From an uncultured Ruminococcus sp. (GTDB taxonomy: Bacteria; Bacillota; Clostridia; Oscillospirales; Ruminococcaceae), in contig CANOIR010000012.1 in NCBI GenBank assembly GCA_947566125.1, positions 1 to 57,539 of the forward strand: 57,539 nt of DNA, given 5' to 3'. The translations under genes and the position numbers were made by a program. Positions 1 to 7,421 of the stretch are shown in pieces. Within the stretch, counting starts at the first letter, position 1, and each line of letters begins with the position of its first letter. The notes under the pieces were generated by a model, which saw only the letters and a program-made list of their open reading frames with translations, did no database searches and had not been told where the DNA came from.

Positions 1-6
1 TTAAGC

Positions 7-1482
7 TTACAAAATAAAACAAATAAGTCCGCCGCATCCTTCATTTATAACACGTTCGAGAGTTTCCTGTAGTTTCATTCTTGCACCAATAGGCATTTTC
101 CCAAGTTTACTACGCAATCCTTCACCAACAAGTTCATGCAAAGATTTGCCGAATATATTCGATGTCCATATTTTGGTGCTGTCATCTTCAAATCCGTCAA
201 GGAGATAGGATATTAGCTCTTCGCTTTGACGTTCTGTACCCACAATAGGACTCACTGCGGTATTTATTGTTGCCTTCATAAGATGAATTGATGGTGCAGA
301 TGCCTTTAGTCTTACTCCATATTTTCCTCCTTGCTTTATAATTTCAGGTTCTTCCAATGAAAGTTCTGAAAGTTCCGGCATTATTATTCCATATCCGGTT
401 GACATAGCTTCTTCAAGTGCAGGTGCAAAGCGGAGATATTTTTTCTTCATCTCACAAAGTTCTGTCAGTATACTCATAAGTTCGCCGTCTGAATGGATGT
501 CAAGACCTGTTTTTTCACAAAGTATAGTATAAAACAATGATGATGAAACTTCAACAGATACTTTAGCCGAACCTGTTCCAAGGTCGGTGTCTATGAATGA
601 TACATTTGTTATATGTTCGCAAAGTTCAGGCAGTTTCTCAAATGCTTTAATATCACGTACAGCTCTCATTTCTTTTGCACTTTGTCTAAGGGCAGAAAAT
701 ACAGCTTCACGCAGCCAATGGTTATATTCAAGACTACTAAGCCAGCTTGCTGTACGTATTTGAACTTCACGAAGAGGAAATGCATATAGAAGTTCCATGA
801 GTATTTCTTTTATATCCTCATCTGAAAGATCTGGACAGCATACCGGAATAACTGCTGCTTTATACTTGTTTCTAAGATTTTCCGCAAGTTCCTGTGCAGC
901 GTTGCCCTTTGGCTCTATGCAGTTTAAAAGAATTACAAATGGTTTGTTTATTTCCTTGAGTTCGTTTATAACACGTTCTTCACATTCTTCATACTGTCTG
1001 CGAGGAATATCTGTTATACTGCCGTCTGTTGTAACAACGATACCTACTGTTGAATGATCAGTAATAACTTTTTGAGTACCCACTTCAGCCGCCATTCCAA
1101 ATGGTACAGCTTCATCGAACCAAGGTGTTTTTACCATTCTAGGTGATTCTTCTTCCATATATCCCAAAGCATCTGGAACTATGTATCCAACACAGTCTAC
1201 AGCTCTTACACGCAGATGAACACTATCCTTTAGAGTTATTTCAACAGCTTCTTCTGGTATAAATTTAGGTTCGGAAGTTTGTATAGTCTTTCCGCCTGCT
1301 GATTGCGGAAGTTCAAGTGAAGCACGTTCTTTTATACTTTCATCATGAATATTTGGTATGACCAGCTTTTTCATAAGCTGACCTATAAATGTAGATTTTC
1401 CGGTTCGTACAGGTCCTACAACACCTATATAAATATCTCCGCCTGTACGTTTTGCAATATCTTCATAGAAATCCTTTTGCAT
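7..1482 (-). CDS. spoIVA: Stage IV sporulation protein A, spore coat morphogenetic ATPase
   Basis: SpoIVA is the ATPase that polymerises on the outer forespore membrane in the mother cell and forms the basement layer on which the coat is built. The 491-residue length matches the family (about 492). A Walker A motif GPVRTGKST lies at residues 23-31, and the C-terminus ends in the typical hydrophobic GGLICFIL tail thought to contact the membrane anchor. An AGGAGG site stands upstream of ATG 1482. It starts 17 bp after the stop of the SipL/SpoVID-like gene, so the two probably form one mother-cell operon. Identification is from family features and is very secure. Confidence 0.97.
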   Translation of the reverse strand: MQKDFYEDIAKRTGGDIYIGVVGPVRTGKSTFIGQLMKKLVIPNIHDESIKERASLELPQSAGGKTIQTSEPKFIPEEAVEITLKDSVHLRVRAVDCVGYIVPDALGYMEEESPRMVKTPWFDEAVPFGMAAEVGTQKVITDHSTVGIVVTTDGSITDIPRRQYEECEERVINELKEINKPFVILLNCIEPKGNAAQELAENLRNKYKAAVIPVCCPDLSDEDIKEILMELLYAFPLREVQIRTASWLSSLEYNHWLREAVFSALRQSAKEMRAVRDIKAFEKLPELCEHITNVSFIDTDLGTGSAKVSVEVSSSLFYTILCEKTGLDIHSDGELMSILTELCEMKKKYLRFAPALEEAMSTGYGIIMPELSELSLEEPEIIKQGGKYGVRLKASAPSIHLMKATINTAVSPIVGTERQSEELISYLLDGFEDDSTKIWTSNIFGKSLHELVGEGLRSKLGKMPIGARMKLQETLERVINEGCGGLICFIL

Positions 1483-1499
1483 ATGCTTTGTACACCTCC

Positions 1500-3062
1500 T
1501 TAGTATACTATTGGAATCAGCAGCATTTCTGATTTAGTTAAAACATCGCCTGTAAGACCGTTTTCTTCCATAACAGCAGCGACCTTTGTGCTGCATCTTT
1601 TTGCAATATCCCATATATGTTCACCGGCTGTACCGTAATAAAGTCTTAATGCACAGTCCCTGTCAAATACAGGAGCATTTTCTGGGTTTAGATTTATTCC
1701 GGTAATTCCTGCCATATTTGTTACAGGATATGCCATTCCGGATAATCTTACATTGCATTTTATAGAAATACTTCCGTCCGCACCCAAGTGATATGAAGAA
1801 TCAGATGGTTCGGCACTTGCAAAAACAAGCATTTCATCAGCACGTATATTTATTGGCAGCAGCTCTTCAAACGCTTCTTCACGTTCCAGAAGAGTGGTGG
1901 AGCCGTCTGCATTTTCAGCAAGAACACTTGCACACAGCATACCGCATAAACGAATTTTTCCTTGCTGTGCAAGCGGAGTTATGCTGACATTTTTCATATG
2001 ACAGTGAAGGTCATATATTTGTTCAGGTGCATTTTCTCCGGTTCCTATTGTTGCAGTACAGGTAAATATTTCTGACAGTGCAACGGGAGCTGCTGAAATT
2101 TTAAGCTGCTCGGATTCGCAGCTGCATCCTGCCTTTGTGGAATATGCATCAGTTACAATAGGGACAGATTTAGATTTGCATACTGTACAAATTAATCTGA
2201 CTTCTGCGGTGCATGAAAGCGTTTTCATATCGTTGCCAGAAGGTTTAGCCTCAAAGTTTATCATTTGAGCGTCTGCTGTTCCGGTGTAAGTTTCATCTAT
2301 TCCTTCTACATCTATTATTTGACTATATGGACACATTGAAAGATGAAGTGATTGTACAGTTGTATCGTCACTGCTGCCGGAGCGATAGAGAATATCAGCA
2401 ATTATTTCACCACGCAGAACAAGTTTCCCTGCAATTACACTACATTCTCCCTGAACGGCTCTTGCGGTGCATCTTAAAATAGATTCAGCAGGCGGTTTTG
2501 ATGTGCCAAGGTCAATATCTTCGGAAAGATTTATATTTCTGGATACTTTTTTTATTTCTGAAACAGCTGTAACTGGTCTTTGCTGCAATTGCAAACCTGA
2601 ATTATCAGAGCTGTCACTATCACCTATATCGCATATAACCTCCTGTATACGTTCTGAACTTACTCTTATTCTTACAGAAACAGCACCACGAACATCAAGC
2701 CTGCGTTTGCCGGTGGCACGGCAGTTTTGGTAGTCAGTTTTAACATGGAAATATACCGCTCTATCACAGCCTTCCGGCACATCGGCAGTTTTGCTGTAGA
2801 CTGCATTTTGAGAAACGCAGTGCAGAGCTTTGCTTTCTTCGCTGCAATAAATCACACGTATAAGTACACTTAGTTCATAGCTTAGTTTTCCTCCCGACAG
2901 CTTATAATCAGTGATTGATGCTGACGCAGTACAGCATATAACCCGAAAGATTTCAGGGTCATAGTCCGGCAGAACAAGACTTTGAGTGAAGTCCTGTTCT
3001 TGTAGTTCATCGAGAATAATTTCTGTTACCGGTAAACATTCGGTGCAAACTTTACATTCCAT
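1500..3062 (-). CDS. SPOCS (DUF3794) and LysM domain protein, SipL/SpoVID-like partner of SpoIVA
   Basis: Protein of 520 residues. The body carries repeated SPOCS/DUF3794-type segments and the last 50 residues form a LysM domain (YYGTAGEHIWDIAKR then a LLIPIVY end). This is the architecture of C. difficile SipL and resembles SpoVID of Bacillus, which bind SpoIVA through their LysM region and allow coat attachment. The start is placed at ATG 3062, preceded by GGAGG at good spacing; a longer frame reaches 3188 but has no ribosome site. It lies directly upstream of spoIVA, which supports the partnership. The function is inferred from domains and context. Confidence 0.85.
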   Translation of the reverse strand: MECKVCTECLPVTEIILDELQEQDFTQSLVLPDYDPEIFRVICCTASASITDYKLSGGKLSYELSVLIRVIYCSEESKALHCVSQNAVYSKTADVPEGCDRAVYFHVKTDYQNCRATGKRRLDVRGAVSVRIRVSSERIQEVICDIGDSDSSDNSGLQLQQRPVTAVSEIKKVSRNINLSEDIDLGTSKPPAESILRCTARAVQGECSVIAGKLVLRGEIIADILYRSGSSDDTTVQSLHLSMCPYSQIIDVEGIDETYTGTADAQMINFEAKPSGNDMKTLSCTAEVRLICTVCKSKSVPIVTDAYSTKAGCSCESEQLKISAAPVALSEIFTCTATIGTGENAPEQIYDLHCHMKNVSITPLAQQGKIRLCGMLCASVLAENADGSTTLLEREEAFEELLPINIRADEMLVFASAEPSDSSYHLGADGSISIKCNVRLSGMAYPVTNMAGITGINLNPENAPVFDRDCALRLYYGTAGEHIWDIAKRCSTKVAAVMEENGLTGDVLTKSEMLLIPIVY

Positions 3063-3113
3063 TTGATTTCCTCCTTGTACATTGCTTTTTTTTAGTTTAT
3101 GCGATACTTCTTG

Positions 3114-3121
3114 TTTGTATG
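3114..3121 (-). promoter_or_regulatory. Possible sigma-E -10 element (CATACAAA) upstream of the sipL-like gene
   Basis: On the minus strand CATACAAA, close to the sigma-E -10 consensus, lies about 50 bp before the start codon. No convincing -35 element is seen at the expected spacing, so this is only suggestive, although mother-cell sigma-E control would fit the genes. Confidence 0.3.
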
Positions 3122-3230
3122 ATTGATGTTCATAGAAAAAGCCTATCTCCATATAGTACGGCTGTTTTTTACCATAAAGAACAAGCAAATTGAAAAATGT
3201 TAAAAATAAGTTAAAAATGCGATTAAATTA

Positions 3231-3259
3231 TTGAAAAAATTGTAGTAATGTGATATAAT
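3231..3259 (+). promoter_or_regulatory. Sigma-A promoter for the 87-residue small protein
   Basis: TTGAAA (3231-3236), a 17-bp spacer and TATAAT (3254-3259), about 39 bp ahead of the ATG at 3298. Confidence 0.75.
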
Positions 3260-3297
3260 AAGTAAGATATTTAATACTTTTGAAAGGAGTATATATT

Positions 3298-3561
3298 ATG
3301 TATATTATTGTAAAAGAAGGCGGAATGGCTAAGAGAATCGTAAACACAACCACATCTTCAGCAATTACGATTGATGAGCTTGGAACAGGAACTGCGAGAA
3401 AATATGTTGTAGCTGCTTATTATGGCGAAGATGCAAAAGGTGCAAGAAAGCAGATAGCTATTGATAAGTTCAATACATATAACGAAGCACAACATCTTTT
3501 GACCCAGATCTCCACTTGCATTACAAATGGCGACAGATCATGTGTAGTAAACAGTAATTGA
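3298..3561 (+). CDS. Small hypothetical protein, 87 residues
   Basis: Not recognised. It is a soluble, mildly basic protein with no signal peptide or membrane segment; the middle is rich in Ala/Tyr/Lys (KYVVAAYYGEDAKGARKQ) and two Cys lie near the C-terminus. The start at ATG 3298 has AAAGGAG eight bases upstream; an upstream TTG at 3280 in the same frame would overlap that site. It is a stand-alone gene with its own strong promoter (3231-3259) and a Rho-independent terminator (3590-3630), which argues for real and possibly abundant expression. No function is proposed. Confidence 0.75.
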   Translation: MYIIVKEGGMAKRIVNTTTSSAITIDELGTGTARKYVVAAYYGEDAKGARKQIAIDKFNTYNEAQHLLTQISTCITNGDRSCVVNSN

Positions 3562-3589
3562 TATCTTTAAAATATTCTATATAAAAAGC

Positions 3590-3630
3590 AAAGGCTGCTG
3601 CAAAGTTTAAATTTTGCAACAGCCTTTTTG
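3590..3630 (+). terminator. Rho-independent terminator of the 87-residue protein gene
   Basis: A 15-bp stem with one mismatch (AAAGGCTG.TGCAAA paired with TTTGCA.CAGCCTTT) and an 8-base loop is followed by a T-rich run. Confidence 0.85.
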
Positions 3631-3658
3631 TTTTGATTTATATTAAATTAGATTAGAT

Positions 3659-5065
3659 CTATTTTTCAGAAGCTCCACGAACAACAGCCTTTAAACCGCC
3701 TTTTATATATATTGTTATATTGCAATATTTTTGTTTTTTTGCCATAGGAGTTCGCACGGTTTTTGTGAGTGATATATTATCCTTTTCTGTAACAATAGTA
3801 TAGAATGAAAAATTTTGACTATATGATATAGATATTTCTTTATCGTCCCATGTTATTACTTGAGTACGAAATGTTATCAGCCTTATCAAAAGAAAAATAG
3901 CAGCCGGCACAAGTGCTATCCCAAACAATGGAAACAGTATATCGTAGGCATATGATTTTATATATGATATTATTAAAAGCAATCCAAGTATTATTCCAAT
4001 AATCGTCATCGGCTGCCATATAAAGCACCATAGAGTATACGGGCTTGGAATAGTTTTGTTTTTATGCTTTTTTGAAATGGCGGAAGTGAGGTGTGATTTT
4101 CTTGATACTATCGGAACAAGCAGGGCTTTTTTATCCCTTATACTTCTGCTTGATGGATATGTTACAAATAGTGATGCCACTCCCGTTATTTTGCTAATAA
4201 AACCTTGCTTCATTATTATACATTCAATAGACGGCGTGTATATATTTATATGATTTCTTGGAAACAATCCTGATAAAATGCGTATTATATTTGCATCTAT
4301 CGCAGTGTGAAAACCTGCTGAACGCATAAGATTTATAACAAATGAAATAAAGCGGCAGAAAAGCAGTATTATAAGTATGATTATAATTATTTTTGGTACA
4401 GCTCGGAATATTGATGCAGCAGCGTCGCTCATCTTATCGATTGCTTCTGTAATATGAAGTTCTGTAAGAATTTCTCTGGCAGCATTTTTTATTTCAATAA
4501 AAAACGCCGCTATATAAAGCGTTCCGGACAGGGTGCTTGAGAATAAAAAAGAATATAGAACTATTTTCCATATACTTAAGCTGTAAGTGAATTTGAATTT
4601 TTTTTCTTTTTTACATATGGGGATTTGAGCAGAAAGTTCATCGCAGTCTTTTTTTCTTATCCAAAGCACAGTATCGCCTGTGATCTTGCCTGCAGTATTT
4701 TCTATTCTGAATATAGAGAGTCTGAGCATAAAGGGAAGCTTTATTTCTGATTCCAAAGCAGCGGTTATTTTTTCAAATGGTATAACAATACGCTTTTGAA
4801 TAAAAATGCCCTGAACTAATATGAAATTTTTACTGTCAGAACAATATCTGCATCCCAGCCATCTTACAAGTGCCGAACCAAAAATAAAAAGCATTACTAG
4901 AATATCCATCCACGCACCTTTTATCCATTCTATAAAAGCTTCCGTTGAAAATGGAAAAAGATTAAGAGAACGCAGTAGGGGAAGAAAAAGAAGCCATAAA
5001 TTTACAGCACAGTGCTGTAATATTCTTATTGGGTGTTCATGTTTCATTTCGCTTTTTATTCTCAT
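3659..5065 (-). CDS. YdbT-like membrane protein with bacterial PH domains
   Basis: Integral membrane protein of 468 residues with several hydrophobic segments (for example around residues 22-35, 50-65 and 355-395) alternating with bPH_2-type PH domains; one is recognisable around residues 70-150 (ILVQGIFIQKRIVIPFEKI). The composition and length match Bacillus YdbT. ATG 5065 overlaps the stop of the upstream YdbS-like gene by four bases (ATGA), indicating translational coupling. YdbS/YdbT have been linked to resistance to certain antimicrobial peptides in Bacillus; a role here is inference only. The PH-domain call is good, the function uncertain. Confidence 0.75.
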   Translation of the reverse strand: MRIKSEMKHEHPIRILQHCAVNLWLLFLPLLRSLNLFPFSTEAFIEWIKGAWMDILVMLFIFGSALVRWLGCRYCSDSKNFILVQGIFIQKRIVIPFEKITAALESEIKLPFMLRLSIFRIENTAGKITGDTVLWIRKKDCDELSAQIPICKKEKKFKFTYSLSIWKIVLYSFLFSSTLSGTLYIAAFFIEIKNAAREILTELHITEAIDKMSDAAASIFRAVPKIIIIILIILLFCRFISFVINLMRSAGFHTAIDANIIRILSGLFPRNHINIYTPSIECIIMKQGFISKITGVASLFVTYPSSRSIRDKKALLVPIVSRKSHLTSAISKKHKNKTIPSPYTLWCFIWQPMTIIGIILGLLLIISYIKSYAYDILFPLFGIALVPAAIFLLIRLITFRTQVITWDDKEISISYSQNFSFYTIVTEKDNISLTKTVRTPMAKKQKYCNITIYIKGGLKAVVRGASEK

Positions 5066-5514
5066 GGCATCGACCCTTCGTGTCTATTATTTACTATATC
5101 ACTTAGGTTATCTACGATTTCCTTTGAATCAGTAGCTTTTATAAATGGCAAAACAAGTTTTTTTCCATAAACGCAAAGAACTATAAAATTAAGACTTGTA
5201 TATTTTGAAAAAGGTGTTTTTATAAAGTATATAAGTTCAATTCTGCTTATTTTCATACGTCTTTCACAGGATATGATAATGCCGCTTTGTAATTTGACTT
5301 CATTTTCATCTATGTATACGATTAAATTTTTCAGCATCAGCGGGATATATATTCCCATAGAAATTTCTATTAAAATCAGTAATACTGCTGCAATATAGAA
5401 AAGTATTTTGTTTAAAGCTATTTTAGCAGCAATAAAAAGAATTATAACAATTGCTGTTAGGATGGACATTAAACTTATAGCAGCACTTCGTGGCGGCGTG
5501 TATTTTTTATTCAT
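5062..5514 (-). CDS. YdbS-like small membrane protein with bacterial PH domain
   Basis: Protein of 150 residues with two adjacent membrane helices near the N-terminus (about residues 12-35 and 37-60), followed by a bPH_2-like domain (KLQSGIIISCERRMKISRIELIYFIKTPFSKYTSLNF). This is the size and layout of Bacillus YdbS. A GGAGG site precedes ATG 5514. It is the first gene of a two-gene operon with the YdbT-like protein, overlapping it by four bases, and a sigma-A promoter lies at 5552-5580. The two probably act as one complex in the membrane. Confidence 0.75.
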   Translation of the reverse strand: MNKKYTPPRSAAISLMSILTAIVIILFIAAKIALNKILFYIAAVLLILIEISMGIYIPLMLKNLIVYIDENEVKLQSGIIISCERRMKISRIELIYFIKTPFSKYTSLNFIVLCVYGKKLVLPFIKATDSKEIVDNLSDIVNNRHEGSMP

Positions 5515-5551
5515 GATATAGCCTCCAGACTTTGTGACATTTTCTTTTTTT

Positions 5552-5580
5552 ATTTTAACAAAGTTTTATATAATTGTCAA
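5552..5580 (-). promoter_or_regulatory. Sigma-A promoter for the ydbS/ydbT-like operon
   Basis: Reading leftward: TTGACA (5580-5575), 17-bp spacer, TAAAAT (5557-5552), 38 bp upstream of the start codon. Confidence 0.7.
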
Positions 5581-5637
5581 GTTGCTGTTTGTTTTAATTA
5601 AAATAAATGGTTCTTATAGGTCTAATGCAAAATCATT

Positions 5638-5668
5638 TTGTATACTAATATTATATATTAGTTATAAT
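5638..5668 (+). promoter_or_regulatory. Candidate agcS promoter with a palindrome filling the spacer
   Basis: TTGTAT (5638-5643) and TATAAT (5663-5668) are separated by 19 bp consisting exactly of an inverted repeat, ACTAATAT-TAT-ATATTAGT (5644-5662). The spacer is longer than usual; the palindrome could be an operator. Inferred from sequence only. Confidence 0.5.
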
Positions 5669-5705
5669 GCGAAATATGTCGCAGGAAAAGGGTGGAGAAA
5701 AAATT

Positions 5706-7007
5706 ATGCTTGAAACTATAAATAATTACATCTGGAATTCAGGACTGTTGATACTTCTTCTTGGAACAGGGATATTTCTTACATTAAAGACAAAGTTTTT
5801 TCAGTTTAGACGTTCCGGATTTATTTTTAAAAGTGTAAGACGTTCTCTTAAAAACAGCGGTTCATCTCAATGGAAGATCTCTGCCTCTGCCTTGGCTGCT
5901 TCAATGGGTACCGGGAATATAGTAGGCGTTACTGCTGCGATAGCAATAGGCGGAGCTGGAGCTGTTTTTTGGATGCAGGTGTCTGCTTTTTTTGGAATGA
6001 TGCTGACTTATGCAGAAAATGTTTTGTCAATGAAATTTAGGCATATTGAAGAAGATGGAAATGTAATAGGAGGCGCTGCCGCATATTTGAGATATGGACT
6101 TGGGAGCAAACCTCTTGCATTTATATATGTTTTTTTCTGTATACTTGCATCATTGGGAATGGGAAATATGACCCAGGGAAGTGCAGCGGCACAAGCACTT
6201 TCGGGTGCATTTGGTTTTTCTCCTGTAGTTATTGGAGTTTTTATAACTATATTTTTATTGGCAACAGTTATAGGCGGAGCTAAGAGCATTGGCAATGCAG
6301 CAAAATTTTTACTTCCGTTTGCGGCAATAAGTTATATGATACTTGCGTTATCCGTTATTTTTGTGAATTTCAAGAATATACCGTATGCATTTGGGGAAAT
6401 ATTTAAAAGTGCATTTGGTATAAAGCAGGTCGGTGCAGGTTTATTTGGCAGTGCTTTATCTGCTGGTCTTAGACATGGAGTTTTTTCCAATGAAGCAGGA
6501 CTTGGCAGCAGTGCACTTATACATAGCAATGCCAAAGACAGCGATCCATATCTACAAGGAATGTGGAGTATATTTGAAGTGTTTCTTGATACAATGGTTT
6601 GTTGTACTCTTACCGCACTTATGATTTTAACATCCGGCGTAAACATAGAAATGGGAGCAAAGCCAGTATCAGATGCTTTCAGCATGATTCTTGGAAGATA
6701 CAGTGGTGCAGTAACATCTGTAATAATCGCACTTTTTGCGGTATGTACAATGCTTGGCTGGTGCTGCTGCGGTGAAACTGCTCTAAAAAGTCTAGGTATA
6801 AATGCTTGCAAAAAGAAAAGTGTTATCTTGACATATCGCATAATATTTTGTATATTGGGCGGTTTTGGCTGTACAGGAGCATTATCTGATATGTGGACTC
6901 TTTCCGATATAGCCAATGGTCTTATGGCAATACCAAATTTACTTGCACTATTGCTTCTTTCAAGGTATGTCACTGTACCGGTAAAGTGTGATAAATGTGG
7001 AAAATAA
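5706..7007 (+). CDS. AgcS/AlsT-family sodium:alanine (amino acid) symporter
   Basis: Multi-pass membrane protein of 433 residues belonging to the alanine-or-glycine:cation symporter family. Family signatures include the LLLGTGIFLTLKTKFFQFR start, ALAASMGTGNIVGV around residues 61-74, and GLRHGVFSNEAGLGS in the second half. It imports alanine or glycine with Na+. ATG 5706 is chosen because GGAG lies just upstream and MLETINNYIW is a normal family N-terminus; an earlier in-frame ATG at 5667 overlaps the -10 element. It stands alone. The Na+ gradient could come from the oxaloacetate decarboxylase at 21-24 kb (inference). Confidence 0.92.
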   Translation: MLETINNYIWNSGLLILLLGTGIFLTLKTKFFQFRRSGFIFKSVRRSLKNSGSSQWKISASALAASMGTGNIVGVTAAIAIGGAGAVFWMQVSAFFGMMLTYAENVLSMKFRHIEEDGNVIGGAAAYLRYGLGSKPLAFIYVFFCILASLGMGNMTQGSAAAQALSGAFGFSPVVIGVFITIFLLATVIGGAKSIGNAAKFLLPFAAISYMILALSVIFVNFKNIPYAFGEIFKSAFGIKQVGAGLFGSALSAGLRHGVFSNEAGLGSSALIHSNAKDSDPYLQGMWSIFEVFLDTMVCCTLTALMILTSGVNIEMGAKPVSDAFSMILGRYSGAVTSVIIALFAVCTMLGWCCCGETALKSLGINACKKKSVILTYRIIFCILGGFGCTGALSDMWTLSDIANGLMAIPNLLALLLLSRYVTVPVKCDKCGK

Positions 7008-7059
7008 TTGTCATGTATGTATAAAATAATGAAAGGCACATAAAATTCATAAAGAATGC

Positions 7060-7089
7060 TTGACATTATTTTTGCTTTTTTTGTATAAT
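7060..7089 (+). promoter_or_regulatory. Strong sigma-A promoter for the RNase J transcript
   Basis: TTGACA (7060-7065), an 18-bp spacer and TATAAT (7084-7089). It predicts a transcript start near 7096 and so a leader of about 325 nt. Confidence 0.85.
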
Positions 7090-7095
7090 TATAAG

Positions 7096-7421
7096 TACAT
7101 ATGATTGTACGTTTTTTGGTAAATAAAAGAAAATGTTTCGCCGTACGCAGTGAAGCGACGGCAGTTTATCAATTTTTAGAAGCAAGTATGATAAATGCCA
7201 GCATGGCAGTTAAAAGTAAAAGAAATAGCAGTGCAGTGTTTTTTAGAGGCTGACTGCAAACAGGCAATTGCCTGATATTTTATTTGACAGCTTATTAGAT
7301 AGTTATAGCTTTAGCACAGTGCCGGGAACGGAATGAAGGCGTATGTATAAAGTTGGTTTTAAAATGTGATGTATAGCTGTCATCTTCTGCCGTGTTTGGC
7401 ACGGAAAGAGAGGGTACTTTT
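7096..7421 (+). ncRNA. Long, foldable 5' leader of the RNase J gene (possible cis-regulatory RNA)
   Basis: No protein gene is supported in this 325-nt stretch, but it contains several hairpins: GCCGT/ACGGC (7140-7162), TGCC-AGCA-TGGCA, a perfect 14-bp palindrome CAGGCAATTGCCTG (7261-7274), and CCGTG-TTTGG-CACGG (7390-7404) just before the ribosome site. A 21-codon ORF (7188-7253) is present without a convincing ribosome site. It matches no riboswitch known to me. It could be an autoregulatory leader or a separate small RNA. Confidence 0.45.

Noticed and set aside
6332..7066. Long minus-strand frame opposite agcS
   Set aside because: It runs antisense to a clear membrane transporter, has no ribosome site and gives no sensible protein.
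7188..7253. 21-codon ORF in the rnj leader as a real leader peptide
   Set aside because: No convincing ribosome site; kept only as a remark in the leader entry.
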